Origin: Gulbenkiania mobilis
Lineage (GTDB): Bacteria; Pseudomonadota; Gammaproteobacteria; Burkholderiales; Chromobacteriaceae
Assembly: GCA_004346645.1 (NCBI GenBank)
Contig: SMDA01000009.1
Coordinates: 1-64,000, forward strand
Length of the DNA: 64,000 bases
Reading direction: 5' to 3'
The notes under the pieces are model-generated. The model was given only the letters and a program-made list of their open reading frames with translations, made no database searches and was not told the DNA's origin. Positions 46,652 to 56,353 of this stretch are shown here, piece after piece (the first letter of the stretch is position 1; every line of letters starts with the position of its first letter). Made by a program: the position numbers and the translations under genes.

Positions 46652-48106
46652 ATGAACTGGGCTGATCTTCACCTCATGCCGGCACTGCCCGAGATTTTCC
46701 TGCTGTCGGCACTGTCGGTCATCCTCGTGCTGGACCTGTTTGTGTCCGACGCACGGCGTGGCATCACCTATCTTCTGACGCTGCTGACCCTGGCCGTCTG
46801 TGCCGGGATCCAGATCGCCACTTCCGTCCCGTACGTGACCACCACGTTCTCGGGCATGTTCGTGGACGACCCGCTGGCCGACATCGTCAAGGTGGGCATG
46901 TACGGATTCACTGCGATTGTGCTGGTCTTCACCCGGCAGTACATGGCTGATCGCGGCCTCTTCAAGGGCGAATATTTCACGCTCAGCCTGTTCGCGCTGC
47001 TGGGGATGAACGTTATGGTGTCCGCCAGCCATTTCCTGACCCTGTACATTGGTCTGGAACTGCTGTCGCTGGCCCTGTATGCCCTGATCGCGCTGAACCG
47101 TGACTCTACCTCGTCCACCGAGGCGGCGATGAAGTTCTTCGTGCTGGGCGCACTGTCTTCCGGCCTGCTGCTGTACGGCATGTCGATGGTGTATGGTGCC
47201 ACCGGCTCGCTGGATATCGTCCAGATCGGCAAGGCCATCCAGGGTGGCTCCGGCAACACCGTGCTGCTGGTGTTCGGTCTGGTGTTCATCGTGGCGGGGC
47301 TTTCTTTCAAGCTGGGTGCCGTGCCTTTCCACATGTGGGTGCCCGACGTCTACCAGGGGTCGCCGACTGCCATTACCCTGATGGTAGGTGCTGCGCCGAA
47401 ACTGGCTGCACTGGTGTTCATGATCCGCATCTTGGTGCAGGGCATGGGCCCGATGGTGGGTGACTGGCAGGGAATGCTGGTGATCGTGGCAGTCCTGTCG
47501 ATGGCCATCGGCAACATCACCGCCATTGCGCAGACCAACATCAAGCGCATGCTGGCGTACTCCACCATTTCGCACATGGGTTACATGCTGCTGGGCCTTC
47601 TGGCCGGCACGGCTCAAGGCTACTCGGCCGCGCTGTTCTATGCTTTCTCCTACGTGCTGATGACGGTGGTGGGCTTCGGCATCCTGCTGGCTCTGTCGCG
47701 TGCCGGGTTCGAGTGTGAGCGGCTGGAAGACCTGAAGGGTCTGAACGGTCGCAACAGCTGGTACGCCTTGCTGATGCTGCTGACCATGTTCTCGATGACG
47801 GGCATTCCACCGCTGGTAGGGTTTTATGCCAAGCTGGTGGTGATCCAGGCGGTAGTGGATATCGGCATGTTCTGGCTGGCGGTGTTTGCGGTACTGATGT
47901 CGCTGATCGGGGCCTTCTACTACCTGCGTGTCGTCAAGCACATGTACTTTGACGAAGTGCAGGACACTGCCCCGATCGTCGTGCGTGGCGATGCCAAGCT
48001 GGTACTGTCGCTGTCGGGCCTGGCGTTGCTGGTCTTGGGGGTGCTGCCGCAGGGACTGCTGGAACTGTGCCTGGAAGCGATGCGCACCTCGCTGGCTGCG
48101 CTCTGA
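46652..48106 (+). CDS. nuoN: NADH-quinone oxidoreductase subunit N
   Basis: This 484-residue antiporter-like subunit has LYIGLELLSLALYAL, AVPFHMWVPDVYQGSPT and YSTISHMGYMLLG. It closes the complex I gene set; the DUF2818 gene follows after ten bases. Confidence 0.95.
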   Translation: MNWADLHLMPALPEIFLLSALSVILVLDLFVSDARRGITYLLTLLTLAVCAGIQIATSVPYVTTTFSGMFVDDPLADIVKVGMYGFTAIVLVFTRQYMADRGLFKGEYFTLSLFALLGMNVMVSASHFLTLYIGLELLSLALYALIALNRDSTSSTEAAMKFFVLGALSSGLLLYGMSMVYGATGSLDIVQIGKAIQGGSGNTVLLVFGLVFIVAGLSFKLGAVPFHMWVPDVYQGSPTAITLMVGAAPKLAALVFMIRILVQGMGPMVGDWQGMLVIVAVLSMAIGNITAIAQTNIKRMLAYSTISHMGYMLLGLLAGTAQGYSAALFYAFSYVLMTVVGFGILLALSRAGFECERLEDLKGLNGRNSWYALLMLLTMFSMTGIPPLVGFYAKLVVIQAVVDIGMFWLAVFAVLMSLIGAFYYLRVVKHMYFDEVQDTAPIVVRGDAKLVLSLSGLALLVLGVLPQGLLELCLEAMRTSLAAL

Positions 48107-48116
48107 GAGTCCGGTT

Positions 48117-48407
48117 ATGAACAATAGCGTGGCCCTGCTGCTGGTGGTGGCCTTCATCGCCGCCAATCTGCCTTTCCTGACCACGCGCGTGGCCGGCATG
48201 TTTGACCGCGGTGCCAAACATTTTGGCTGGTACCTGCTGGAGCTGGTGGTGCTGTTTGGTCTGGTGGGCCTGCTGGCCCGTTTCCTGGAAGGGCGCCATA
48301 CGCCTGTGCACCCCCAGAACTGGCAGTTTTATGTCACTACCTTCTCGCTGTTCCTGGTGTTTGCCTTTCCCGGTTTCGTGGGGCGGTATTTCTGGAAGCG
48401 GCGGTAG
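48117..48407 (+). CDS. DUF2818 family membrane protein
   Basis: This 96-residue protein has two to three hydrophobic segments (about 5-22, 35-57 and 72-90). It matches the DUF2818 family that follows nuoN in many betaproteobacteria. Its position suggests a role in complex I assembly or stability, but no function is established. Confidence 0.85.
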   Translation: MNNSVALLLVVAFIAANLPFLTTRVAGMFDRGAKHFGWYLLELVVLFGLVGLLARFLEGRHTPVHPQNWQFYVTTFSLFLVFAFPGFVGRYFWKRR

Positions 48408-48432
48408 TAAGCGCACGCGATAGGGATGCACG

Positions 48433-48455
48433 ACCCGGCCACGGCCGGGTTTTTT
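48433..48455 (+). terminator. Terminator of the nuo operon
   Basis: ACCCGGCC / GGCCGGGT with a minimal loop is followed by six T. Confidence 0.82.
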
Positions 48456-48958
48456 CATGGCTGCCAGGCGAGACTGGAAGCGGGGGTACTGGACAGCCTC
48501 GCCTCGTCCCTCTACTTGAGCACTATTGAATGGCGCATGATGTGGCCGCGTGCAGCTTCAAGGTTGGCCGAAGTCTTCGGTGAGCCCTAAGCCTGCCCCC
48601 GGGCCAGGTCGATTCCGGCCTTGAGGGCGCTATTGCTGCTGACGGCAGTACGGTGCGGGCCGGGAAAGCCAGAGAAGAAGGCAGAGGCGACAAGTAGACA
48701 TGGCTGGATAGGGCGTGGCCTGCACACCGAAGCTCGCCCAACGACGCCTTCGTGGCCGTGCCGGGCACGTCTGCCCGCCGCTCGGCCTGTGCCCTTAACG
48801 CACGCTGGCGGCAGCGGTGGGCAGTGGTACTAGGGAAACCAAGCTGGGGGACGCCAGTGGGCAGGGCTGGCTGCGTAGGCACTGGCGTGGGCAAAGATGC
48901 GCTGGGAACGGTGGCGGCCACCCTTGAAGAGCCGGTCTCCAGCCGGAAGAGCCAGGCG
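48456..48958. other. Gene-poor 500-base stretch
   Basis: Frames are open on both strands, but none has a ribosome site together with a recognisable product. One minus-strand frame ending near 48590 reads as a plausible protein C-terminus, which could be a decayed gene. A full candidate uptake 12-mer is at 48561-48572. Confidence 0.4.
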
Positions 48959-49825
48959 TTAGTAGAAGCGCGCCTCGCTCTGGGGGCGGGTCTTGAAGCG
49001 CTTGTGCAGCCAGAAGTACTGCTCGGGCGTTTCGAGGATGCGTGCTTCGAGAAACGCGTTCATGCGCCGGGTGTCCGCTTCGGCGTCGTCGGTGGGGAAG
49101 TTGTCCCAAGCCGGGTAGAGCTCGAGTTCCAGCGTGCTGCCCACACGCCGCGCGATGGCGGGTACCACCTTGGCGCGTGCCAGTTTACTGATGCGTGAGA
49201 GTCCTGGAACGGTAGCGGCCTTCACGCCGAAAAAGTCCACGAACAGTGAGTCCCTCGGGCCGAAGTCCTGATCTGGCAGGTAGAGAAAGGGCGAATGCTC
49301 GGCCCGCATGGCTTTCACAATCGGCCGCAGGCCTTCCTGGCGCGAGACGATGAAGGCACGGTTGAAGCGGTTGCGGCCCCGGTAGATCTGCCGGTCCAGT
49401 GCCGGATTCTTCTGGTGCGAGTAAACGCTGACGAGCGGTACCTCTAGATTAAGGCGCAGAGCGCAGAGTTCGAAGCCGGTGAAATGCGGATAGAACAGGA
49501 TGACGTCCTCCCCGCGGTCGCGTAGTTCGGTCAGGTAATGCAGGTTCTTGACCCGCACCAGCCTTCGTAGACGCTCCGGGCTGCTCCACCAGACGATGCC
49601 GTATTCGAGCAGCAGCCGCATCATCATGCCGAAATGGTGGCGCAGCACCCGGCGGCGCTTGGCCTCGCTCCATTCAGGAAAGCACAGGCGCAGGTTGATG
49701 AGGCCGACGCGGCGGCGTTCACCCGCCAGGAGGTAGGCCAGCAGGCCCAGCAGGTCGCCCAGGCGGGCAATCACGGGCATCGGGAGCAGGCGGATCAGCC
49801 AGAGAAGGGCAAAGGCCAGTTTCAT
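48959..49825 (-). CDS. LpxL/HtrB-like acyltransferase
   Basis: This 288-residue protein belongs to the lipid A late-acyltransferase family, with one N-terminal membrane helix, the catalytic H-x4-E motif (HFTGFE, about residue 114), and PDQDFGPRDSLFVDFFG further on. It adds a secondary acyl chain to lipid A at the inner membrane. Its start overlaps the stop of the next acyltransferase gene by four bases (ATGA), so the two are coupled. Confidence 0.88.
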   Translation of the reverse strand: MKLAFALLWLIRLLPMPVIARLGDLLGLLAYLLAGERRRVGLINLRLCFPEWSEAKRRRVLRHHFGMMMRLLLEYGIVWWSSPERLRRLVRVKNLHYLTELRDRGEDVILFYPHFTGFELCALRLNLEVPLVSVYSHQKNPALDRQIYRGRNRFNRAFIVSRQEGLRPIVKAMRAEHSPFLYLPDQDFGPRDSLFVDFFGVKAATVPGLSRISKLARAKVVPAIARRVGSTLELELYPAWDNFPTDDAEADTRRMNAFLEARILETPEQYFWLHKRFKTRPQSEARFY

Positions 49826-50715
49826 GCGGTTCCTTGCGATGCATCCGGGGCCGGTACGCCGCCCGGACGCTTGTAACGGTTGTAACTCCAGAGATACTGG
49901 GCTGGCAGTGTGCGGATCAGGCCTTCCACTGCGCGGTTTAGACGCGCAGCATCCTCCGCCTTGTCCCCAGTGAAGGGCTCGGGCAACGGGCGGATGTGCA
50001 CAGCAAACCCGCGCCCACCGGAAAGGCGCTCCCCCACGAACAGGAGGGTGGTGATGCCTGACACCTGCGCCAGACGGGGCACCAGGGTCATCGTGTAGGC
50101 CGGTTGGCCGAAGAAGGGCGCCCAGACGCCTTCGCCCCCCCCGGGTACTTGGTCCGGAAGGATGATGGTGGCTTCTCCGGCCTTGAGCGCTTTCATCAGG
50201 ATGCGTACGCCGGCGGCGGTGGCCGGGGCGGTCTTGCCCTTGTCACGCGAGCGCCCAGCCTGCATCACCGGCTCCAGCCAGGCCAGCTTGGGTGGACGGT
50301 ACATCGCAGTCAGCGGGAAGGGCAGCCGATGACTGATGTAGCGGCCGGCAATGTCGTAGCTGCCCAGATGGGGTGTGACGAACACGATGCCGTCACCGCG
50401 GGCCAGCGCCGCTTCCACATGCTCCCAGCCGCTGCAGTGGCGCACCAGCCGGGCGATACGCTCGGGTGTCTCGCACCATGCGATAGCCAGCTCCAGCGCG
50501 CCTTTGCCGGTTTCGGCGGCAACCTGTTTGACGAGCTTCTCGTAAACCTGATAATTTCCGGCAATTTGACTTGACGCCAGATTTTCACGCAGTCTTGCCG
50601 CAAAGCCCGGCGAGACACGATAAATGAGCCGGCCCAAGAGTGCGCCCAGCGCCTGCAGCCACGAGAGCGGCAGACGCGCCAGAAGCGATAACAGCCAGTG
50701 CACCAGCGCGGACAT
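49822..50715 (-). CDS. LpxL-like lysophospholipid/lipid A acyltransferase
   Basis: This 297-residue protein is the first gene of the acyltransferase pair. It has an N-terminal membrane helix, the catalytic H-x4-D motif (HLGSYD, about residue 115) and PDQVPGGGEGVWAPFFG. It is a paralogue of its neighbour, so each may add a different acyl chain. It is divergent from metK across a 73-base gap. A GGTTGGCCGAA copy is at 50102. Confidence 0.87.
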   Translation of the reverse strand: MSALVHWLLSLLARLPLSWLQALGALLGRLIYRVSPGFAARLRENLASSQIAGNYQVYEKLVKQVAAETGKGALELAIAWCETPERIARLVRHCSGWEHVEAALARGDGIVFVTPHLGSYDIAGRYISHRLPFPLTAMYRPPKLAWLEPVMQAGRSRDKGKTAPATAAGVRILMKALKAGEATIILPDQVPGGGEGVWAPFFGQPAYTMTLVPRLAQVSGITTLLFVGERLSGGRGFAVHIRPLPEPFTGDKAEDAARLNRAVEGLIRTLPAQYLWSYNRYKRPGGVPAPDASQGTA

Positions 50716-50788
50716 AGCGAATCCGTCTTGTTAAAAGCGGCTTATTTTATCATTACTGAACCTGTCTTCATTCGGGAATCCATAGCAA

Positions 50789-51958
50789 ATGAGCGAATAT
50801 CTGTTCACCTCCGAATCGGTGTCGGAAGGTCATCCGGACAAGGTGGCCGACCAGATATCGGATGCCATCCTTGACGCGATCCTGCGCGAAGACCGTCACG
50901 CGCGCGTGGCCGCCGAAACGCTGGTCAACACGGGCCTGGTCGTGCTGGCCGGCGAGATCACCACTTCGGCCAACGTCGACTACATCAAGGTCGCGCGCGA
51001 GACGATCAAGCGCATCGGTTATGACACCTCCGACCTGGGCTTCGACTACCGCGGCTGCGCCGTCATGGTGTGCTACGACCGCCAGTCGCCTGACATCGCG
51101 CAAGGGGTGAACGAAGGCGAGGGCCTCGATCTGGAGCAGGGCGCCGGTGACCAGGGACTGATGTTCGGCTACGCCTGCGACGAGACGCCGACGCTGATGC
51201 CGTTCCCGATCTACTATGCCCACCGGCTGGTACAGCGCCAAGCGGAGCTGCGCAAGGATGGCCGCCTGCCGTGGCTGCGTCCGGATGCCAAGAGCCAGAT
51301 CACCTGCGTGTACGACAGCGAGACCGGCATGCCCAAGCGCATCGACACCGTGGTGCTCTCCACTCAGCACAGCCCGGAAATCGACCACAAGACCCTGACC
51401 GAAGCGGTGATCGAGGACATCGTCAAGCCGGTGCTGCCGCTGGAGATGCTGACTCCGGAAACCAAATACCTGATCAACCCGACCGGGCGCTTCGTCATCG
51501 GCGGCCCGATGGGCGACTGCGGCCTGACCGGCCGCAAGATCATCGTTGATACCTACGGCGGTGCTGCGCCGCATGGTGGGGGTGCCTTCTCGGGCAAGGA
51601 TCCTTCCAAGGTGGACCGTTCGGCTGCCTACGCCGGGCGTTACGTGGCCAAGAATATTGTGGCCGCAGGCCTGGCGCGGCAGTGCCAAATCCAGGTGTCG
51701 TACGCCATCGGTGTCGCCCAGCCTACCTCGATCTCGATCGATACCTTCGGCACCAACCATATTCCCAACGAACGCATTGTGGAATTGGTGAAGAAGCATT
51801 TCGACCTGCGGCCCAAGGGCATCATCCAGATGCTGGACCTGCTACACCCGATCTACGGCAAGACAGCAGCCTACGGCCACTTCGGACGCGAAGAGCCCGA
51901 ATTCAGCTGGGAGCGTACCGACAAGGCCGCAGCCCTGCGCGCCGACGCCGGCCTCTAA
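50789..51958 (+). CDS. metK: S-adenosylmethionine synthetase
   Basis: This 389-residue enzyme makes SAM from methionine and ATP. It has [32 protein letters not shown] and the late [19 protein letters not shown] motif (shown in parts: [17 protein letters not shown]). No SAM riboswitch is seen in the short upstream region. It stands near ahcY and metF, the other activated-methyl-cycle genes. Confidence 0.97.
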   Translation: MSEYLFTSESVSEGHPDKVADQISDAILDAILREDRHARVAAETLVNTGLVVLAGEITTSANVDYIKVARETIKRIGYDTSDLGFDYRGCAVMVCYDRQSPDIAQGVNEGEGLDLEQGAGDQGLMFGYACDETPTLMPFPIYYAHRLVQRQAELRKDGRLPWLRPDAKSQITCVYDSETGMPKRIDTVVLSTQHSPEIDHKTLTEAVIEDIVKPVLPLEMLTPETKYLINPTGRFVIGGPMGDCGLTGRKIIVDTYGGAAPHGGGAFSGKDPSKVDRSAAYAGRYVAKNIVAAGLARQCQIQVSYAIGVAQPTSISIDTFGTNHIPNERIVELVKKHFDLRPKGIIQMLDLLHPIYGKTAAYGHFGREEPEFSWERTDKAAALRADAGL

Positions 51959-51974
51959 GCCCGGCAGTGTCTCG

Positions 51975-52004
51975 AAAATGGCCAGCACGAGCTGGCCGTT
52001 TTTC
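51975..52004 (+). terminator. Terminator after metK
   Basis: TGGCCAGC / GCTGGCCG around ACGA is flanked by A and followed by TTTTTCTTTT. Confidence 0.82.
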
Positions 52005-52007
52005 TTT

Positions 52008-53627
52008 TCAGCGGGCGGGGACAGTGGCTGACTGATTGGGCAGCGGGGCCAGGCAGACGCGGTTGCACCCCCCGCGCTTGGCAGCGTAAAGCGCAGTATC
52101 AGCGGCTTCCAGCAGGGTCTGCAAATGCTGGCCATGGAGGGGGAAGAGCGTGATGCCTGCCGAAAAGCCCAGGGCCTCGAAGGGCAGCCCTGCTTCCGGC
52201 GGAACCTGGCTGAAGCGCTGGCGCCACCGCTCCACCGCCTCGACGGCCTCCTCGGCGTGTGTGCCGGGCAGCAATACCACGAATTCCTCGCCTCCGATGC
52301 GACAGACGATGTCGTCGGTGCGCGTGCTGTCCTGCAGCAGGGCGGTCAGGTATTGCAACACCGCGTCGCCGGTGGCGTGTCCGTGGCGGTCGTTCACTTC
52401 CTTGAAGCGGTCGATGTCGATCAGCACCAGCGCGGCGGCCGACATGCGGCCCTGAGCGAGGCGGGTGGCGGCGGTCTCTTCCAGATGGCGTCGGTTGAAG
52501 GCGCCGGTGAGCGGGTCGCGCACCACCTGCTCATGCAACTCGGCCTGCAGCGCTTGTACCTCCTCTACACGGGCCTTGAGTGCCCAGTTGGCTTCGAACA
52601 GGGCCGCTTCGGCCAACCTCTTTTCGGTGATGTCGCGCAGCACCATCAACCGCCCCAACGTCAGGTCGCCCTCGTGCAGCCGATGGAGACGCACGTCCAG
52701 CACGGTGAAGCGCGTACCCGACACAACCACTTCGCAGGGGGCCGCGTCGGCGGTCTCCAGTGCCGCCTGCAGCGCCGGACAGGGCAGGGGCTGACCGATC
52801 AGCGAGAGGGTGGGCTGGCCGAGCAACTGGCCGGCGGCAGGGTTGGCATCCACCACCAGGCCCTGCGGATCAAGAACCAGCACGCCGTCACCCATGGCTT
52901 CCAGTGCCTTGGCCCGTGCGATTGGTACCAGGCACAGCAGCTTGAAATAGAAGAGGTCGAGGGCCAGCACTACCCCGGTGAGGGCAAAGCACAACGGTGT
53001 CAGGTCCAGGCCGGCAAGCGGCGAGAGCCCGGACAGGTACAAAAAGTTGCCCGCCCAAGGCAGCAGCGCCGCAGCCAGAAGCAGCCAGGCCTGACCCCGG
53101 TACTGACGGGGGAAGATGTGCAGGGCGCGCAGCAGGAACAGCCCGGCCACCAGGCAGGCAAGGTGGGAGTAGCCGACTACGCCAAGCCAGAATGCCGGGC
53201 CGTGGCCGTAGATCAGCAGGTTGTGCCCTGCCGGACTGGGCGTGAAACTGGTCTAGATCAGGCCGTGCCACGCGTTGGTCAGCGCCAGCAGGAAGCACAC
53301 CGTTGGGGGCGCAAACAGCAGGGCCAGCGCGCGCCGACGGAAAAGCCGCTCCAGCCGGTTGTAGTCTGCGGCCAGCAGCATGAAAAGCACCGGCGTGGTC
53401 AGCGTGCCCAGATACTCGAACTTCGACCAAGCCACCTTTGCCGCCACATCCTGAACCGAAAGCTCCATCGCGGCACCGAAGCCCCACAGGGCCACGGCCG
53501 CCATAAGCCAGGTTAGCCAGCGGCTGCCTGGCTGCCGGCTGTTGTGCAGGGAGAGCAAGCAAGTGCCGGCCGCCAGAAGACCGGCGGTGCCGGCCAGCGC
53601 AGCCAGCGGGGTGAAGAGGAAAGACAT
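52008..53627 (-). pseudogene. Diguanylate cyclase gene interrupted by an in-frame amber codon
   Basis: The frame encodes a 539-codon protein: an N-terminal 7TM sensor of the HisKA_7TM type (about 1-225), a PAS-like domain (about 230-340) and a GGDEF domain (about 370-530). The active site is GGEEF, with an RxxD inhibitory site (RTDD) five residues before it. A single TAG (53253-53255) at codon 125 splits it after NAWHGLI; the frame continues without shift as TSFTP. Related proteins usually have Trp here (HGLIW), so TGG to TAG is the simplest change. Downstream in-frame starts would lack half the membrane domain. It is probably a recent pseudogene, unless the amber codon is read through. A candidate uptake 12-mer is at 52608-52619. 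Confidence 0.85.
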
Positions 53628-53730
53628 GGATTATGCGTGCAGGCGGATCGTGTTGTAGCGTCGTTGGCCAAAGCCTAGCATGCTCACGTGCTAGCGTGGA
53701 GGAAATCGAGCAAATTCAGCACACTAGCGT

Positions 53731-53736
53731 TATAAT
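53731..53736 (+). promoter_or_regulatory. Candidate -10 of the ahcY promoter
   Basis: A perfect TATAAT lies about 15 bases before the SAH riboswitch, where the transcript should begin. No strong -35 is seen; a short palindrome (53675-53694, CTAGCA / TGCTAG) lies upstream. Confidence 0.6.
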
Positions 53737-53748
53737 CGCGCCCTGCGA

Positions 53749-53807
53749 TGCCGAGGAGCGCTGCGAGGATACGTCCCCAGGCTCGGCCCAAGTTCCAACC
53801 GCGCTCA
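53749..53807 (+). promoter_or_regulatory. SAH riboswitch upstream of ahcY
   Basis: The sequence has the conserved core of the S-adenosylhomocysteine riboswitch: CCGAGGAGCGCTGC at its start, CCAGGCTCGG in the middle, and GCGCTC at the end. CCGAG pairs with CTCGG (P1), and GAGCGC pairs with GCGCTC (pseudoknot). It raises ahcY expression when SAH accumulates. A second hairpin (CCCGTGC / GCACGGG at 53817-53833) follows, then the ribosome site TAGGAG before the ATG. Confidence 0.9.
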
Positions 53808-53887
53808 CCTGAACAACCCGTGCCGGGCACGGGGCGGGTGAGCCTTGTCACACCCCCCTCCCGGCCACACCGTCTTAGGAGTTCTCA

Positions 53888-55297
53888 ATGAACGCTGTGG
53901 CTGACACCAACGACTTCCACGTAGCCGACATCAACCTTGCCGCTTGGGGCCGCAAGGAGCTGGCGATTGCCGAAACCGAGATGCCCGGCCTGATGGCCCT
54001 GCGCGAGGAGTATCGCCACAGCCAGCCGCTGCGCGGTGCCCGCATTGCCGGCAGCCTGCACATGACCATCCAGACCGGTGTGCTGATCGAGACTCTGGTG
54101 GCGCTGGGTGCCGAGGTGCGCTGGGCTTCGTGCAACATCTTTTCCACTCAGGACCATGCCGCCGCCGCGATTGCCGCTGCCGGCATTCCGGTCTTTGCCT
54201 TCAAGGGCGAAAGCCTTGATGAGTACTGGGAGTTCAGCCACCGCATCTTCGAGTGGCCTGAAGGCCAGCCGGCGAACATGATCCTGGACGATGGCGGTGA
54301 TGCTACCCTGCTGCTGATGCTGGGCAGCAAGGCGGAAAAAGACTTGGGTGTGATCGGCCATCCCACCAACGAAGAGGAAACCGCCCTCTTCGCCTCGATC
54401 AAGCGTCACCTCGACATCGATCCGGCCTGGTACTCCAAGCGCCTGGTACACATCCAGGGCGTGACCGAGGAAACCACCACCGGCGTGCACCGTCTCTACC
54501 AGATGGAAAAGGATGGGGTGCTGCCGTTCCCGGCGTTCAACGTCAACGATTCGGTCACCAAGTCCAAGTTTGACAACCTCTACGGCTGCCGGGAGTCGCT
54601 GGTGGACGGCATCAAGCGTGCCACCGACGTGATGGTGGCCGGCAAGGTGGCCGTGGTGCTGGGCTATGGCGATGTGGGCAAGGGCTGCGCCCAGAGCCTG
54701 CGTGGACTCGGTGCCACCGTGTGGGTGACCGAGATCGACCCGATCTGCGCCTTGCAGGCTGCAATGGAAGGTTACCGCGTGGTGCGCATGGACGAGGTGG
54801 CCGATCAGGCCGACATCTTCGTCACCGCCACCGGCAACGTGGGCGTGATTACGCACGATCACATGAAAAAGATGCGCAACAATGCCATCGTCTGCAACAT
54901 CGGCCACTTCGACAGCGAGATCGAGGTCGCCAGCCTGCGTCAGTACCAGTGGGAGAATATCAAGCCGCAGGTCGACCACATCATCTTCCCGGATGGCAAG
55001 CGCATCATCCTGCTGGCTGAGGGCCGCCTGGTGAACCTGGGCTGCGCCACCGGCCATCCGAGCTTCGTGATGTCCAACTCCTTCACCAACCAGGTACTGG
55101 CCCAGATCGAGATCTTTGCCAACGGCAGTCACTACGAGAACAAGGTCTACGTGCTGCCCAAGCACCTGGACGAAAAAGTGGCCCGTCTGCACCTGGCGCG
55201 CATCGGCGCCCGCCTGACCGAGCTGTCCGATCAGCAGGCCGCCTACATCAGCGTGCCGAAAGAAGGGCCTTATAAGCCGGCACACTATCGTTATTGA
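53888..55297 (+). CDS. ahcY: Adenosylhomocysteinase
   Basis: This 469-residue NAD-dependent enzyme splits S-adenosylhomocysteine into adenosine and homocysteine. It has [29 protein letters not shown], the NAD-binding [15 protein letters not shown] and a C-terminal KPAHYRY ending. The 5' leader holds an SAH riboswitch, so the gene senses its own substrate. Confidence 0.97.
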   Translation: MNAVADTNDFHVADINLAAWGRKELAIAETEMPGLMALREEYRHSQPLRGARIAGSLHMTIQTGVLIETLVALGAEVRWASCNIFSTQDHAAAAIAAAGIPVFAFKGESLDEYWEFSHRIFEWPEGQPANMILDDGGDATLLLMLGSKAEKDLGVIGHPTNEEETALFASIKRHLDIDPAWYSKRLVHIQGVTEETTTGVHRLYQMEKDGVLPFPAFNVNDSVTKSKFDNLYGCRESLVDGIKRATDVMVAGKVAVVLGYGDVGKGCAQSLRGLGATVWVTEIDPICALQAAMEGYRVVRMDEVADQADIFVTATGNVGVITHDHMKKMRNNAIVCNIGHFDSEIEVASLRQYQWENIKPQVDHIIFPDGKRIILLAEGRLVNLGCATGHPSFVMSNSFTNQVLAQIEIFANGSHYENKVYVLPKHLDEKVARLHLARIGARLTELSDQQAAYISVPKEGPYKPAHYRY

Positions 55298-55316
55298 TAT
55301 TTGTTGACGTCATGCA

Positions 55317-55354
55317 GCGGACAGGGCACGTAGAATGGCTCTGTCCGTTTTTTT
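55317..55354 (+). terminator. Terminator between ahcY and metF
   Basis: CGGACAG / CTGTCCG enclose a 16-base loop and are followed by eight T. A GGTTGGCCGAA copy follows at 55370. Confidence 0.7.
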
Positions 55355-55435
55355 GCGCCAGCCGGACAGGGTTGGCCGAAGCGGCCCGCGAACAAGAAAG
55401 GCACTGCCCGGGCAGGGCAGGCAAGGGATCCCAGG

Positions 55436-56269
55436 ATGAGCGACAAACGCACCTTCAGTTTCGAATTCTTCCCGCCCAAGACGGCGGAAGGCATTGCCAA
55501 GCTGCGCACCACGCGCCAGCAGCTGGCCCAGTTCCGCCCGCAGTTCTTCTCCGTCACCTTTGGTGCGGGCGGGACCACACGCGATGGTACCCTCTCCACC
55601 GTGCTGGAGATCCGTGCCGAAGGGCACGCCGCAGCGCCCCACCTGTCGTGCATCGGCTCCACACGCGAGAACATCCGCGCCATCCTGGAGGAATACCGTA
55701 GTCACGGCATCCGCCATATTGTCGCCCTGCGCGGCGACATCCCTTCCGGGATGGTGGAAGCCGGGGAGTTCCGCTACGCCAACGAGCTGGTGGCCTTTAT
55801 CCGCGCCGAGCACGGTGACCATTTCCACATCGAGGTGGCCGCCTATCCTGAGTTCCACCCGCAAGCGCGTTCGGCCGAAGACGACCTCAACAATTTCGTG
55901 CGCAAGGTACAGGCCGGTGCCGACTCGGCGATCACCCAGTACTTCTTCAACGCGGATGCCTACTTCCGCTTCGTGGATGAGGTGCAGGCGCGTGGCGTGG
56001 ACATCCCGATCGTGCCCGGCATCATGCCAATCTCCAACTTCGGCCAACTGTGCCGCTTCTCCGACATGTGCGGCGCCGAAGTGCCGCGCTGGCTGCGCCA
56101 GCGGATGCAGGCTTATATGGACGACACCGCATCGATCCGGGCGCTTGGTCTGGACGTGGTGACCGAGCTGTGCGATCGCCTCTTGGCAGGGGGGGCTCCG
56201 GGCCTCCACTTCTATACTCTCAACTCCGCCGGGCTGGTGTCCACCGTCTGGCAGCGACTCGGCCTCTGA
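55436..56269 (+). CDS. metF: Methylenetetrahydrofolate reductase
   Basis: This 277-residue flavoprotein makes 5-methyltetrahydrofolate for methionine synthesis. It has FSFEFFPPKTAEG at the start, FSVTFGAGGTTRDGT, the ALRGDIP strand and QYFFNADAYFRF. With metK and ahcY it supplies the methyl cycle. Confidence 0.95.
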   Translation: MSDKRTFSFEFFPPKTAEGIAKLRTTRQQLAQFRPQFFSVTFGAGGTTRDGTLSTVLEIRAEGHAAAPHLSCIGSTRENIRAILEEYRSHGIRHIVALRGDIPSGMVEAGEFRYANELVAFIRAEHGDHFHIEVAAYPEFHPQARSAEDDLNNFVRKVQAGADSAITQYFFNADAYFRFVDEVQARGVDIPIVPGIMPISNFGQLCRFSDMCGAEVPRWLRQRMQAYMDDTASIRALGLDVVTELCDRLLAGGAPGLHFYTLNSAGLVSTVWQRLGL

Positions 56270-56290
56270 ACCGCGCGGCCCGACCCAATA

Positions 56291-56315
56291 AAAACGGCCC
56301 GCAAGGGCCGTTTTT
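56291..56315. terminator. Bidirectional terminator after metF
   Basis: AAAACGGCCC / GGGCCGTTTT with loop GCAA lies between the convergent metF and Lrp-type genes. Confidence 0.82.
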
Positions 56316-56353
56316 GTTGTCGCTGCCGCCTGCCGCGGCTCCGGATTACAGAC

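Noticed and set aside
45791..48217. An 808-codon minus-strand open frame across nuoM and nuoN
   Set aside because: It is antisense to two clearly conserved genes and is extremely His/Gln/Arg-rich, the usual look of antisense frames in GC-rich DNA.
50716..50788. Possible SAM riboswitch before metK
   Set aside because: Only 73 bases are available, and no conserved aptamer core is visible; the neighbouring ahcY leader holds an SAH riboswitch instead.
53885..55285. A 466-codon minus-strand frame opposite ahcY
   Set aside because: A mirror frame of a conserved gene; composition is His/Gln-rich.
55870..55882. TTCGGCCGAA within metF as a further uptake motif
   Set aside because: It lacks the AACC/GGTT part and is a simple palindrome; not counted. 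Other near matches with one or more core changes (for example at 18141, 35189 and 61635) were also left out.
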